A stretch of 56,450 nt of DNA from Candidatus Avelusimicrobium caledoniensis (GCA_900315795.1 ONAM01000006.1:1-56450); one strand, 5' to 3'; positions 9,121-17,910 are shown, counted from the first letter of the stretch. Numbers and translations: made by a program. The notes: a model not told the origin generated them from the sequence alone.

Positions 9121-9218
9121 CAGAATAACACGAAGTCCCCTTTGCGGAAGATAACATCAAAAGCATACAGAGGTTTTAGGCCTCTTTGCCCGTACGGCGA
9201 GTACCCCCGGCAAGGGGG
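9121..9218 (+). repeat. Pilin-upstream conserved element, copy at cassette 3
   Basis: About 100 bp shared with copies at 17911, 50598 (reverse) and, less completely, 24061 and 56261. Marks are CAGAATAACACGAAG, GAAGATAACATC, a small hairpin AGAGG-TTTTAGG-CCTCT (9169-9185), and a GC hairpin CCCCC-GGCAA-GGGGG (9204-9218) touching the -35. Confidence 0.75.
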
Positions 9219-9246
9219 TTGACAAATCAAAAAAAAAAACGATAAT
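9219..9246 (+). promoter_or_regulatory. Pilin promoter, A-tract type (cassette 3)
   Basis: TTGACA (9219-9224), 16-nt spacer with 11 A (9229-9239), GATAAT (9241-9246). Confidence 0.84.
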
Positions 9247-9279
9247 AAAGTGTCGGAAAAAATACAAGGAGCAAACAAT

Positions 9280-9732
9280 ATGAAAAACACTCAGGCATTT
9301 ACGCTGATAGAATTATTAGTAGTAGTCCTCATCATCGGTATTTTGGCGGCGGTGGCGCTGCCGCAGTACCAAAAAACAGTGGAAAAAGCCCGCATAGTGG
9401 AAGCGGTTACACTGGTACGGGCTATCGCTGACGCACAACAAGTTTATTTTATGACCAACGGAGAATATGCTACGGGATTAGACCAATTAGATATTGAAAT
9501 ACCCGGAAGTCCTTACGCGGACCGCATCAAAACCAAATACTTTATTTATAATGCCGGAAATGCGGGAGCACCGGGGTCCATCGCTATCGCCCAACGGGTA
9601 CCCTATAATGAGGCATATTTCATTTGGATCCAAAAAAATGAGCCCAATAAAATTATATGTAACCCAGGTCTTTCGCCAACAAACATCCAACGCAAGTTAT
9701 GCCAGCAATTAAGAGAGACCGGTTCCCTATAA
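9280..9732 (+). CDS. Type IV prepilin-like protein, cassette 3
   Basis: 150 aa from the ATG at 9280, which has AAGGAG (9266-9271) in front; an ATG at 9250 lies close to the expected transcription start and lacks such a site. Leader MKNTQA with Ala before the cleavage point, then the standard hydrophobic helix and ALPQYQKTVEKAR. The mature domain carries 'NGEYATGLDQLDIEIPG' and a C-terminal Cys pair (IICNPGLSPTNIQRKLC). It is followed after 39 bp by the kdsC-like gene on the same strand, with no terminator between, so read-through is possible although kdsC has its own -10 box. Confidence 0.92.
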   Translation: MKNTQAFTLIELLVVVLIIGILAAVALPQYQKTVEKARIVEAVTLVRAIADAQQVYFMTNGEYATGLDQLDIEIPGSPYADRIKTKYFIYNAGNAGAPGSIAIAQRVPYNEAYFIWIQKNEPNKIICNPGLSPTNIQRKLCQQLRETGSL

Positions 9733-9758
9733 CATTTTAGCCCTATCCCCAATTTTGC

Positions 9759-9764
9759 TATAAT
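9759..9764 (+). promoter_or_regulatory. Extended -10 box of the kdsC-tmk-holB-metG operon
   Basis: TGC-TATAAT ends 7 nt before the ATG at 9772, predicting a leaderless or nearly leaderless mRNA. No good -35 and no Shine-Dalgarno are present; an extended -10 would compensate. Confidence 0.6.
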
Positions 9765-9771
9765 ACCTATT

Positions 9772-10368
9772 ATGCAAAATGCTTTGGATAGGGCTAAAAA
9801 AGTAAAAGCCATTTTAACCGACGTGGACGGAATTTTAACAGACGGAAAAGTTAACTTTTTCCTCAATTCCGCCGGGAAAATAGAAGAATTTAAATCTTTT
9901 AACACGCAAGACGGCATCGCCGCCATTTTATGCCGCCAGGCGGGCATTACGTTGGGCATCATCACGGGCCGCCGCCACGAAACTACCGTCCACCGCGCAA
10001 GCGCGCTCGGTTATACCTATATTTATCAAGGTTTTTTATCCAAACTCGGCCCGTTAGAGGATATTTTAAAGCGCGAGAATTTAACCCCGGACCAAATTGC
10101 CTACATCGGCGACGATATTACCGATTTACCGCTACTTAAAAAAGTCGGCTTTGCGGCCACGGTAGCTAACGCCGTGCCGCAAGTAAAAGAGGCCGCGCAC
10201 TTCGTAACCACCCGCGTCGGGGGCGACGGATCGTACCGCGAAATTATTGATTTTATTTTGCACGCGCAAGGGAAATTGGACACGCTTATTCAAAACTCCC
10301 AAAACGGATGGCAACTGCCCGCAAAACCCCAATTACAAATTATTACTTCCCAAGAAGGACTTGCCTAA
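9772..10368 (+). CDS. kdsC: HAD-family phosphatase, KdsC-like
   Basis: 198 aa. The small C0-type HAD phosphatase KdsC removes phosphate from Kdo-8-phosphate in lipopolysaccharide inner-core synthesis. Motif I is LTDVDGILTDG (nucleophile Asp17, acid/base Asp19), motif II is IITGRR, and motif IV is IGDDITDLPLL. GVGF-type substrate residues are not decisive, and a C-terminal extension of about 30 residues (after 'IDFILHAQGK') is unusual, so another sugar phosphatase (CMP-acylneuraminate-like) is possible. First gene of an apparent operon with tmk, holB and metG; no other Kdo gene is nearby. Confidence 0.82.
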   Translation: MQNALDRAKKVKAILTDVDGILTDGKVNFFLNSAGKIEEFKSFNTQDGIAAILCRQAGITLGIITGRRHETTVHRASALGYTYIYQGFLSKLGPLEDILKRENLTPDQIAYIGDDITDLPLLKKVGFAATVANAVPQVKEAAHFVTTRVGGDGSYREIIDFILHAQGKLDTLIQNSQNGWQLPAKPQLQIITSQEGLA

Positions 10369-10369
10369 T

Positions 10370-10984
10370 ATGCCAAAAGGAAAATTTATCGTCTTAGAAG
10401 GGCCGGACCGCTGTGGCAAATCCACGCAAGCCAAATTGCTCATCAATTACTTGATTGAACAGGGCAAAGACGTGTTGTTAACCCGCGAGCCGGGCGGCAC
10501 AGATACCGCCGAGCGCATCCGGCAAATGGTGTTAGAGCCGGGCGTAAACATTACCCCCATGGCCGAGCTATTTTTGTACGAGGCATCCCGCGCCCAACAC
10601 ACGCAAGAGAAAATTTTGCCCGCCTTAGAGGCCGGCAAAACCGTCATTTGCGAACGCTACACCATGTCCACCTGTGCTTATCAAGGGTACGGCCGCGGCA
10701 TTGATTTAAAAATTATTGATACGCTTAATAAAATCGCCACGCTGGGGCTCACGCCCGATCTAACGCTTGTTTTTTTAATGTCAGACAAGTATTTTACCGA
10801 ACGCGGCGAATATTTATTTTCCGATCGGTTGGAGCAGGAAGACCTTGCGTTCCGCCAAAAAATGCGTCAGGGATATTTGGATATGATCAAACGCACCCCC
10901 AACGCTTATTTGGTAGATGCCGACAAACATATTAACGATATCCAAGTTCAAGTGCGCCAACTGTTAAACAAACACCAAATTTAA
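10370..10984 (+). CDS. tmk: Thymidylate kinase
   Basis: About 204 aa. Phosphorylates dTMP to dTDP. P-loop GPDRCGKST (residues 11-19), TREPGGT dTMP-binding block, ERYTMSTCAYQGYGRGID corresponding to the DR(F/Y)..S..AYQG motif (Glu in place of the usual Asp), and a LID region with DRLEQEDLAF. The start at 10370 directly follows the kdsC stop (1 nt between), so translational coupling is likely; an earlier in-frame start lies inside kdsC and is unlikely. Genes tmk and holB are adjacent in many bacteria, which supports both calls. Confidence 0.95.
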   Translation: MPKGKFIVLEGPDRCGKSTQAKLLINYLIEQGKDVLLTREPGGTDTAERIRQMVLEPGVNITPMAELFLYEASRAQHTQEKILPALEAGKTVICERYTMSTCAYQGYGRGIDLKIIDTLNKIATLGLTPDLTLVFLMSDKYFTERGEYLFSDRLEQEDLAFRQKMRQGYLDMIKRTPNAYLVDADKHINDIQVQVRQLLNKHQI

Positions 10985-10986
10985 GT

Positions 10987-12015
10987 ATGCCGTTAGCTGA
11001 TATTTTAGGCCAACAAAAAGCCACCGATTATTTAAAAACGCTCGTTAAAAACGGACGCGTACCGGGGGCGTTTTTATTTTACGGCCCGGCGGGCGTAGGC
11101 AAGGCCAAAACGGCTTTAGAGTTTGCTAAGGCCTTAAACTGTTTAGACCCGCAAGCCCGCGCTCAAGGCGAGGCCTGCGGCACGTGCGCCAACTGTAAAG
11201 CGATCAGCCAACATACACACCCGGACGTCGTATTTGCCGATTTTTTGTATCAGGCCAGGTTGGAAATTAAAAAAGATTTTGAGTCCAATTCTTACGAAGA
11301 AGAACTGGAAAAAGAACTCGCCAAGCAACAACACATCAAAATTGACACCATCCGCAACGTTACCGCTAAAGCACAGCAGAAGTCTGTGGGCGGCGGGTAT
11401 AAAGTCCTTATTATTGATGCGGCCCAAACCATGGAAAAAGGAGCCGCTAACGCGTTACTTAAATTTATTGAAGAACCGCCGCAAAAAACCGTGTGGATTT
11501 TGATTACTTCCAAACGTACGGCTATGTTACGCACGATTTTGTCGCGCTGTCAGCCGCTTGCGTTTGCGCCGCTGTCGCAAGAAAATGTGAAAAAAATTTT
11601 GCAAGATAACCAACTTGCGACCGAAAACCCCTCTCTATGCGCCCAATATAGTGCGGGCTCTGTTTCCGGCGCGTTAAAAGCCGACGGCGCACTCTCTTTA
11701 TTGCAAGAAGCCGGGTTAGGTCCGCGCGGTTGCAGCCCGCAAGGTCCGGCCGCGGTGGTAGCCGGTTTACCCCGCACACTTGTAACGGCACGCCAAGAGG
11801 CCCAAGCTGTGTTGGACGTGCTTTTGCAAGTACTGCACACGGCATGGACCAACGCCCAAGACGACGAGACCCAACGCCGCTACGCTAAAACCTTACAACA
11901 ATTTGAAAATTATAAACGCAGTTTAAACCGCAACGTTTCCCCCGCTTTGGTGTTGGAAACGGCACTTTGCAGTTTAGACGGCTTACCTATACCCTTATTT
12001 GAAACGGAGAACTAA
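10987..12015 (+). CDS. holB: DNA polymerase III subunit delta' (clamp loader)
   Basis: 342 aa. The AAA+ delta' subunit of the clamp loader. P-loop-like GPAGVGKAK (33-41) lacks the usual Ser/Thr after GK, as tolerated in delta', which does not hydrolyse ATP. A zinc-binding cluster ACGTCANC (Cys64, 67, 70, with Cys52) follows; Walker B region VLIIDAAQTM; SRC motif LSRCQPL. An acidic/Lys insertion (about residues 90-118, 'KDFESNSYEEELEKELAKQQ') is uncommon. It starts 2 nt after the tmk stop and abuts metG. Confidence 0.93.
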   Translation: MPLADILGQQKATDYLKTLVKNGRVPGAFLFYGPAGVGKAKTALEFAKALNCLDPQARAQGEACGTCANCKAISQHTHPDVVFADFLYQARLEIKKDFESNSYEEELEKELAKQQHIKIDTIRNVTAKAQQKSVGGGYKVLIIDAAQTMEKGAANALLKFIEEPPQKTVWILITSKRTAMLRTILSRCQPLAFAPLSQENVKKILQDNQLATENPSLCAQYSAGSVSGALKADGALSLLQEAGLGPRGCSPQGPAAVVAGLPRTLVTARQEAQAVLDVLLQVLHTAWTNAQDDETQRRYAKTLQQFENYKRSLNRNVSPALVLETALCSLDGLPIPLFETEN

Positions 12016-13476
12016 ATGACTAAAAAATTCTATTTAACAACCCCTCTTTATTACGTCAATTCCGTGCCGCACATCGGCCACGCGTACACGACAATAGCGC
12101 AAGATATTTTGGCCCGCTACAAACGCCAGCAGGGTTTTGACGTGCATTATTTAACGGGCACGGACGAACACGGTGCCAACATTGAAAAAACCGCCGCCGC
12201 CAATAATGTTTCCCCCAAACAATGGGCCGACAGCGTAGCCGCCAAATACAAAGAAATGTGGAAAACATTAAACATTTCGTACGACGATTTTATCCGCACT
12301 ACCGACCCATACCACGAACACGTCGTGCAAGCTATTTTTGAAAAATTACTCAAAACGGGCGATATTTATTTGGGCTCCTATTCGGGCAAGTATTGCATGT
12401 CGTGCGAACAATACTACAACGACAGCGAAATTTTAGAAGGCAATTTATGCCCCGTGCACAAACGCCCCTTAACCGAAGTGCACGAAGAAACATATTTCTT
12501 CAAACTCTCGCGCTATGAAAAACCCTTGTTAAAATACTACGAAGAACACCTGGAGTTTTTAAGCCCCAAAACACGCGCCAACGAAATCATCAATTTCGTC
12601 AAAGGCGGTCTGCAAGATTTATCCGTTACGCGCACGAAAGTCGCGTGGGGGATCCCGGTGCCCAGCAACCCCAAACACACCATTTACGTGTGGTTTGATG
12701 CGCTGATTAACTACATTTCCGGTGCGGGCTTTGGCACGCACATCTGCGACGACAAACAAGAGCACGAAGCACAACTGAAAAAAATCGGCGTAGAGAAATT
12801 TGAAGATTTATGGCCGGCCGATTTACACATGGTGGGCAAAGAAATTTTCCGCTTTCATACGGTTATTTGGCCCGCGGTACTCATGGCCTTAAATTTGCCG
12901 CTTCCCAAAAAAGTGTTCGCACACGGTTGGTGGACGGTAGAGGGTGAGAAGATGTCCAAATCGCTGGGCAACATTGTAAACCCCGCCGAAGTGGCCGAGA
13001 AATACGGCGTGGACCCAGTACGCGCGTTTTTATTTCGCGAAGTACCCTTCGGGCAAGACGGCGATTTTTCCATGGAAAGTTTTAAAAACCGCTATAATTC
13101 CGACTTGGCTAACAACATCGGCAACTTGCTTTCGCGCACGCTGAATATGGCGGCTAAAAACATCGGCGATTTGCCGGAAACGATTACCGGCGATTACAAA
13201 TTACTTGCCAAAGCCGGCGAGGTGGAAAAAATTATTGACGCGGCATATGATGAGCTGGCCTTTGACAAAGTGTTAGAGCAAATTTACGGCTTTGCCAGCG
13301 ACTTAAATAATCCCGCCGCCACCAAAGAAGTTTTATTGGAGTTAGTGGCGTGCTTGCGTTACGTAGCCAAGTGGCTCACGCCCTTTATGCCGACGATCGG
13401 CCCCGAAATGGCGCGCCGCTTACAACCCGGAAAGATTGAAAAATACCCGCCGCTTTTCCCGCGGTTGGAAAAATAA
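12016..13476 (+). CDS. metG: Methionine--tRNA ligase
   Basis: 486 aa. Charges tRNA-Met. HIGH motif at residues 19-22, GTDEHG block, Zn knuckle with CMSC and CPVH, and KMSKSLGN around residue 314. The protein stops after the anticodon-binding helical domain and has no C-terminal EMAP/Trbp-like dimerisation domain, which fits the shorter bacterial type. The ATG follows the holB stop directly. Last gene of the kdsC-tmk-holB-metG operon, with a strong terminator behind it. Confidence 0.97.
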   Translation: MTKKFYLTTPLYYVNSVPHIGHAYTTIAQDILARYKRQQGFDVHYLTGTDEHGANIEKTAAANNVSPKQWADSVAAKYKEMWKTLNISYDDFIRTTDPYHEHVVQAIFEKLLKTGDIYLGSYSGKYCMSCEQYYNDSEILEGNLCPVHKRPLTEVHEETYFFKLSRYEKPLLKYYEEHLEFLSPKTRANEIINFVKGGLQDLSVTRTKVAWGIPVPSNPKHTIYVWFDALINYISGAGFGTHICDDKQEHEAQLKKIGVEKFEDLWPADLHMVGKEIFRFHTVIWPAVLMALNLPLPKKVFAHGWWTVEGEKMSKSLGNIVNPAEVAEKYGVDPVRAFLFREVPFGQDGDFSMESFKNRYNSDLANNIGNLLSRTLNMAAKNIGDLPETITGDYKLLAKAGEVEKIIDAAYDELAFDKVLEQIYGFASDLNNPAATKEVLLELVACLRYVAKWLTPFMPTIGPEMARRLQPGKIEKYPPLFPRLEK

Positions 13477-13495
13477 AAATTATTAAAAGCAATGA

Positions 13496-13528
13496 AACAG
13501 GCCACCTAAAAAGTGGTCTGTTTTTTTC
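13496..13528 (+). terminator. Rho-independent terminator after metG
   Basis: AAACAGGCCAC pairs with GTGGTCTGTTT (one G-T pair) around CTAAAAA, followed by a run of T. Confidence 0.88.
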
Positions 13529-13536
13529 TTATTTGA

Positions 13537-13572
13537 TGTCAAGCCCCTCGCAAATTTGCGAGGGGCTTGACA
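13537..13572. repeat. 36-bp perfect palindrome containing the -35 of cassette 4
   Basis: The two 18-nt halves are exact reverse complements centred on CAAATTTG; the right end is CTTGACA and the left end TGTCAAG, so a -35 hexamer sits at both edges. It occupies the place of the GC hairpin found at other pilin promoters. Confidence 0.85.
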
Positions 13573-13594
13573 AATCAAAAAAAAAAACGATAAT
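13567..13594 (+). promoter_or_regulatory. Pilin promoter, A-tract type (cassette 4)
   Basis: TTGACA (13567-13572), 16-nt spacer with 11 A (13577-13587), GATAAT (13589-13594). Confidence 0.84.
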
Positions 13595-13627
13595 AAAGGG
13601 ACGAAAAAAATACATGAGGAGATTATT

Positions 13628-14332
13628 ATGCAAAGAAATATAAACGTAGGTCAGGCTATGCCTGACAATGCCTCGCAAGAGGCATGTAACCTTATGTTAG
13701 TCAGAGCCTGCCCCGGAAGGTTTCTGTCCGGGGGTTCACCTGACCTAGTAACTACAAAATCGGCCCAACCCCGTCAGGCAAAGCCTGACCTACATGGATT
13801 GCAACAGGGCGGCTTTACGCTTATTGAACTTTTGGTAGTTGTTCTCATTATCGGCATATTGGCGGCGGTCGCGCTCCCGCAATATCAAAAAGCGGTAGAG
13901 AAAAGCCGCGGCACACAAGCACTTACGCTACTTAAATCGTTGGGTCAAGCACAAGAGGCCTATTATTTAGCTAACGGACAATACGCCACTACATTTGAAG
14001 AATTAGCGATTGATTTACCCGCCGGGTGGACACCGACCGACAATCAATCTGGCTCTTACTCCGATACACATACAAACCAACAATGGAATATTTATATCGT
14101 AACGATTCCAGATCTAAAGGGGAGCATCTGGCTAGGGCGAAAAACCGGCCCGTACGCGGGTGTAGGACTGGGTTACCGCCCGATGAATATTTCTTCACAA
14201 GAAGAAAAAGACAAGGGCATTATTTGCTCCGAAATTGTCCGTTTGCATACCGATCCGGGAATGTATTGCGAGAAAATCTTACGTGGTACTCTATACAAAA
14301 CAAGTGCATACAGATTCTATACACTGCCTTAA
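13628..14332 (+). CDS. Type IV prepilin-like protein, cassette 4, with 62-residue leader
   Basis: 234 aa. The ATG at 13628 has GAGGAG (13616-13621) and lies at the same distance from the promoter as in short-leader copies, so the long leader is probably genuinely translated. Residues 1-62 (starting MQRNINVGQAMPDN) encode a palindromic repeat and end in Gly-Gly before FTLIELL. The mature part is close to cassettes 1 and 9 (ALTLLKSLGQAQEAYYLANGQYATTFEELAI; KTGPYAGVGLGY) and has the Cys pair IICSE...MYCEK. The stop overlaps the recG stop by 4 bp. The first leader residues match those of the truncated cassette 11. Confidence 0.9.
   Translation: MQRNINVGQAMPDNASQEACNLMLVRACPGRFLSGGSPDLVTTKSAQPRQAKPDLHGLQQGGFTLIELLVVVLIIGILAAVALPQYQKAVEKSRGTQALTLLKSLGQAQEAYYLANGQYATTFEELAIDLPAGWTPTDNQSGSYSDTHTNQQWNIYIVTIPDLKGSIWLGRKTGPYAGVGLGYRPMNISSQEEKDKGIICSEIVRLHTDPGMYCEKILRGTLYKTSAYRFYTLP
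13646..13793. repeat. Palindromic repeat translated within the cassette 4 leader
   Basis: Ends are inverted: GTAGGTCAGGC (13646-13656) and GCCTGACCTAC (13783-13793); short internal hairpins such as GCCTC-GCAA-GAGGC and CCCCGGA/TCCGGGG are nested between. The same opening sequence occurs at 56421 in cassette 11. Confidence 0.72.
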
Positions 14333-16425
14333 CTCAAATCAATCAAGTGCCAGTTTTTCTGGTACAGCTCTTGCAGTTTTCGTCTAAAAAGCGCGTGCTC
14401 GGGCTTAATTAAGCCCGGGTCTTGCGATAAAAGTTCGTCGCGGTCTTGTATGGCTTGATATAAAATATCGCGGTCCTTAAAAATATCCCCCGCCTTAAAT
14501 TCAAGCTCGCCCGATTGGCGCGTACCTAAAATTTCGCCCGGGCCGCGCAGTTGCATATCGCGCTCACCGATTTTGAATCCGTCGCGCGTGGCGCAAATAA
14601 TATCCACCCGTTCTTTGGCTACGCTCCCCGCGTGCTGGGGCACCAACACACAATAGCTTTGATGTTCCCCGCGGCCCACGCGCCCGCGTAACTGGTGCAA
14701 ACTGGCTAGACCAAAACGCTCGGCGTTTTCAATGACCATGACGGTAGCGTTTTTGACGTCAATACCTACTTCTATCACGGGAGTCGCTACTAAAATATCG
14801 GTCTGGTGCGCGGCAAAATCGGCCATGATTTTTTCTTTTTCCGCTTGCGTCATTTGCCCGTGGAGCATAGACAAACGAAACTGCGGGAACACTTTTTTTA
14901 ACTTTTCAAATTCTTCCGTAACGGCCTTGGCGGAAATTTTTTCGCTCTCTTCAATCAGCGGAAAAACGATATACGCTTGCCGTCCGTTTGACACTTCTTC
15001 GCGCACGCGGTCGTAAGCGAGTTTTGGGGTAGCCGTTTCGGTAATAATGGCTTGCCGGCCCGGCGGAAGTTCGCTAATTGTGGACACTTCCAAATCGCCG
15101 TAAAACGCCAACGCGAGCGTGCGCGGGATCGGCGTAGCCGTCATGGTTAGTAAATCTAATTTGGCGGTTTTTTCTTTAAGTTTACTTCGCTGTTTAACAC
15201 CAAAGCGGTGCTGTTCGTCAATGACCGCCAAACGCAAATTGTGAAATTTTACATCGTCTTGTATCACGGCATGCGTGCCGATTAAAATATGTAGCGTGCC
15301 GTCCGCCAGTTCTTTCAAAATTTTCTTACGCGCCGCGGCTTTGGTACTGCTTGTCAGAACTGCTACATTTACAGGTAGCCCCGCCAACATTTTCTTAAAT
15401 GTAAAATAATGTTGCTCAGCTAAAATTTCCGTCGGAGCCATGAGCGCGGCCTGATACCCGTTTTCTACCGCCAAGAGCATCGCACACAGCGCGACGACCG
15501 TCTTACCCGATCCCACATCGCCTTGGAGCAAGCGGTTCATCGGGCGCACGGAACATAAATCAGAAAAAATTTCGTTGATTACTTTGCGTTGGCTGTTTGT
15601 AAATTCAAATCCTAAATTTTGACGAAAGGGCGACAATAAATTTTTTTTGATTTCGTACGAATAATCTTTGGCTAAAATTTTTGTTTGCGTGCGTTTAATG
15701 CCCCATGCTGTGGCAAGCAGCAAAAATTCTTCGTAGGCAAGGCGTGCGCGCGCACTTGTGAGCTCGGCGAGCGAATTAGGAAAGTGAATTGCTTTTAGCG
15801 CTTGCGGCGCGCTTAACAATTTGCGCTTTTGCAAAAGCGCGGGCGGTAAAATTTCCGGCTCGCCGGCTAATGCGGAAGTTTGCAACGCCTCGTGCACAAA
15901 GAGCCGAAATTGTTTGTTAGTCAGCCCGTCCGTCAGTGCGTAAACGGGCGTCAAACGCCCGGCGTGCAATTCGGTCAAAACGTCGTCAGCGGCGTACTGT
16001 TCTTCCACAGTAATTTTATTGCCGAAAAAATTATTTTTATTCTCGCGCCGCCCGATTACCCATACTTCGCTGCCTATGTGAAAATCTTTTTTAAGTGTGC
16101 CGAACGGATCAAAATTATACCGCCCGAACGTGCGTTTTTTAAACCAAGTACACTCAATTTGGTTGCCTTTTTCATCTTCCAAAAACGCCTTAAAAATCAG
16201 CACACTGCGAGCGGGTACCGTTTGCGTGCGCAACACGCGCCCTTTAAATACGACGAGCGAATCGGAGTTATACTCGTTAGGCGGCATACCCAAGCGGCGG
16301 TCCTGATACGTGCGCGGATAGTAGTGCAACAGATCTTCCACCGTCGCAATTTCCAGTTTTTCAAACAGTTTGGCTTTCGCCGGGCCGATACCTTTTAAGT
16401 ATTGAATTTGTGTAGGCGCGTTCAT
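14329..16425 (-). CDS. recG: ATP-dependent DNA helicase RecG
   Basis: 698 aa. Branch-migrates stalled forks and recombination intermediates. N-terminal wedge/OB domain beginning with the helix-hairpin-helix-like 'YLKGIGPAKAKLFEKL', then helicase motifs: I GDVGSGKTVVA, Ia APTEILAEQH, II DEQHRFGV, III TMTATPIPRTLA, VI HQLRGRVGRGEH, and the C-terminal TRDGFKIGERDMQLRGPGE block. The ATG at 16425 has TAAAAT (16432-16437) only 6 nt upstream and no Shine-Dalgarno, suggesting a leaderless mRNA. Tail-to-tail with pilin cassette 4, stop codons overlapping. Confidence 0.97.
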   Translation of the reverse strand: MNAPTQIQYLKGIGPAKAKLFEKLEIATVEDLLHYYPRTYQDRRLGMPPNEYNSDSLVVFKGRVLRTQTVPARSVLIFKAFLEDEKGNQIECTWFKKRTFGRYNFDPFGTLKKDFHIGSEVWVIGRRENKNNFFGNKITVEEQYAADDVLTELHAGRLTPVYALTDGLTNKQFRLFVHEALQTSALAGEPEILPPALLQKRKLLSAPQALKAIHFPNSLAELTSARARLAYEEFLLLATAWGIKRTQTKILAKDYSYEIKKNLLSPFRQNLGFEFTNSQRKVINEIFSDLCSVRPMNRLLQGDVGSGKTVVALCAMLLAVENGYQAALMAPTEILAEQHYFTFKKMLAGLPVNVAVLTSSTKAAARKKILKELADGTLHILIGTHAVIQDDVKFHNLRLAVIDEQHRFGVKQRSKLKEKTAKLDLLTMTATPIPRTLALAFYGDLEVSTISELPPGRQAIITETATPKLAYDRVREEVSNGRQAYIVFPLIEESEKISAKAVTEEFEKLKKVFPQFRLSMLHGQMTQAEKEKIMADFAAHQTDILVATPVIEVGIDVKNATVMVIENAERFGLASLHQLRGRVGRGEHQSYCVLVPQHAGSVAKERVDIICATRDGFKIGERDMQLRGPGEILGTRQSGELEFKAGDIFKDRDILYQAIQDRDELLSQDPGLIKPEHALFRRKLQELYQKNWHLIDLS

Positions 16426-16431
16426 ATTTTT

Positions 16432-16437
16432 ATTTTA
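16432..16437 (-). promoter_or_regulatory. -10 box of recG (leaderless type)
   Basis: TAAAAT on the minus strand, 6 nt before the recG ATG; no ribosome binding site in the interval. Confidence 0.42.
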
Positions 16438-16467
16438 CCAATAATCAGACGTATGCGAAACGAGGGT

Positions 16468-17784
16468 TTATTTCCCAAACACATCTTTGTCGCGCAGTTT
16501 GCGGTGATAGGTAATAGCAAAACGGTGGACTTCGTCGCGTATTTCCATCAAAAGATTTAACGCCGGGTCGCCGATAGGCAGTTTGATACTTTCGGCCGCG
16601 CCGGGCAGATAAATGCCCTCGTGCGTTTCGGCAAGCGCAATAAACGGGATATACATATCCGCGCGCTCAAAAGCATTTAGCGCGGCGGTAATTTGGCTTT
16701 TGCCGCCGTCTAACAAAATCAAATCGGGCGCGTGTGACGGGTCGCGCTTGATTTGGCGCAGGCGGCGGTAAACGCTTTCTTCCATCATCGTAAAATCACT
16801 TCCGCCGCGCTCGGGCAGTTTGGAGCGAATTTTAAAACGGCGGTAATGTTCGTGGTTTTTCTCGCCGTTAATGTAGCACACCATGCAGCCCACGGCCTCG
16901 CGCCCGAACAGGTGCGAGTTATCAAACGCCTCAATATGTGCGGGCAATTTTTTAAGTCCAATCACTTCGGCCAACCGCTTTAATTTATCGGTATTTTGCA
17001 TGGCCGTGGTAATTTTTTCTTCTTTAAATTTTCCCACAATCACACGCTCTTTCATGTGTTCTATCGCTTGCAGAAAGTTACGGAACACCGCCGCTTTTTC
17101 ATACTCCATTTTACCCGAGTATTCGTGCATTAAAGCGGTCATTTTTTCGGTAATATCGCCAAAATTTCCGTCTAAAAACACCGCCATACGCTTAGCCAAT
17201 GCGCGGTAATCTTCGTACGAAATTTTCCCCGCACACGGCGCGGGGCACTGGCCCGTGTGATAATAAATACACGTGTTGATTTTGACGGGTGCAAGCGGTT
17301 TTTCGCGTGAAAAACTCCAGTGGCACGGACGTAGCGGCGCGTATTTGCTTTTCCATAAAAACCGCATTAAACTGCGTACAATGTACGATTTGGGATACGG
17401 CCCGAAATAGAGGTCTTTGCCTTTGAGCACGCGGCGGGTAAACACGAGCCGCGGGTAATCTTCGCTCGTCGTAATTTTAAGGTACGGATAGCTTTTGCCG
17501 TCTTTGCCTAACGAATTAAAAAACGGCTGATATTCTTTGATAAGTTTATCTTCCAGCACGAGCGCGTCGCGTTCGCTGTCGCACGTGATGTAGTCAATTT
17601 TGGCAATCAGCGGGAGTAAACTGGGCAACTTCCACCCGCGCGAATAGAGATTAGATTCTTGGAAATACTGCTTGACCCGATCGGACAAATTTTTTGCTTT
17701 GCCGACATAAATAATCGTGCCCGATTTATCGCGCATAATATATACGCCGGGGCTTTTGGGTAAGATATCAATTCGCGGATCCAT
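16468..17784 (-). CDS. uvrC: Excinuclease ABC subunit UvrC
   Basis: About 438 aa from MDPRIDILPKSPGVYIMRD. Nucleotide-excision-repair nuclease. GIY-YIG domain at the N-terminus (GVYIMRDKSGTIIYVGKAKN), YFGPYPKSYIVR, a Cys-rich segment (HTGQCPAPCAGKIS), a UVR motif (KMEYEKAAVFRNFLQAIEHM), and the RNase H-like half with EAFDNSHLFG and LILLDGGKSQITAA. It is shorter than E. coli UvrC (about 610 aa) because the C-terminal tandem helix-hairpin-helix domain is missing; the 3' incision nuclease seems intact. A longer frame runs upstream through repeat sequence, but TATACT lies only 6 nt before the ATG at 17784, so that ATG is preferred. Confidence 0.94.
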   Translation of the reverse strand: MDPRIDILPKSPGVYIMRDKSGTIIYVGKAKNLSDRVKQYFQESNLYSRGWKLPSLLPLIAKIDYITCDSERDALVLEDKLIKEYQPFFNSLGKDGKSYPYLKITTSEDYPRLVFTRRVLKGKDLYFGPYPKSYIVRSLMRFLWKSKYAPLRPCHWSFSREKPLAPVKINTCIYYHTGQCPAPCAGKISYEDYRALAKRMAVFLDGNFGDITEKMTALMHEYSGKMEYEKAAVFRNFLQAIEHMKERVIVGKFKEEKITTAMQNTDKLKRLAEVIGLKKLPAHIEAFDNSHLFGREAVGCMVCYINGEKNHEHYRRFKIRSKLPERGGSDFTMMEESVYRRLRQIKRDPSHAPDLILLDGGKSQITAALNAFERADMYIPFIALAETHEGIYLPGAAESIKLPIGDPALNLLMEIRDEVHRFAITYHRKLRDKDVFGK

Positions 17785-17790
17785 AGGTAT

Positions 17791-17796
17791 AGTATA
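17791..17796 (-). promoter_or_regulatory. -10 box of uvrC (leaderless type)
   Basis: TATACT on the minus strand, 6 nt before the uvrC ATG, with no Shine-Dalgarno between. Confidence 0.45.
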
Positions 17797-17821
17797 ACAT
17801 TTACCGCATAAAGCGACCCGA

Positions 17822-17875
17822 TAAACATACCCCTCACCCGACCTCCGGCCACCCTCTCCCGCAAGGGGCGAGGGA
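17822..17875. repeat. Dispersed intergenic repeat (CCCTCACCCG...GAGGGAATAAA type)
   Basis: CCCCTCACCCGACC, a CCGGCC block and CTCTCCCGCAAGGGGCGAGG; a nearly identical copy lies at about 31990-32041. Short inverted segments (CTCCC/GGGAG-like, CCCGCAAGGGG) make it hairpin-forming. Non-coding. Confidence 0.7.
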
Positions 17876-17910
17876 ATAAAAGAAAGTAGCCCGTGCGGCA
17901 AGGGGCGTTG

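Noticed and set aside
10987..12015. HolB with a defective P-loop (GKAK) as evidence of a pseudogene
   Set aside because: Delta' subunits do not need ATP hydrolysis and their P-loop often varies; zinc cluster and SRC motif are intact.
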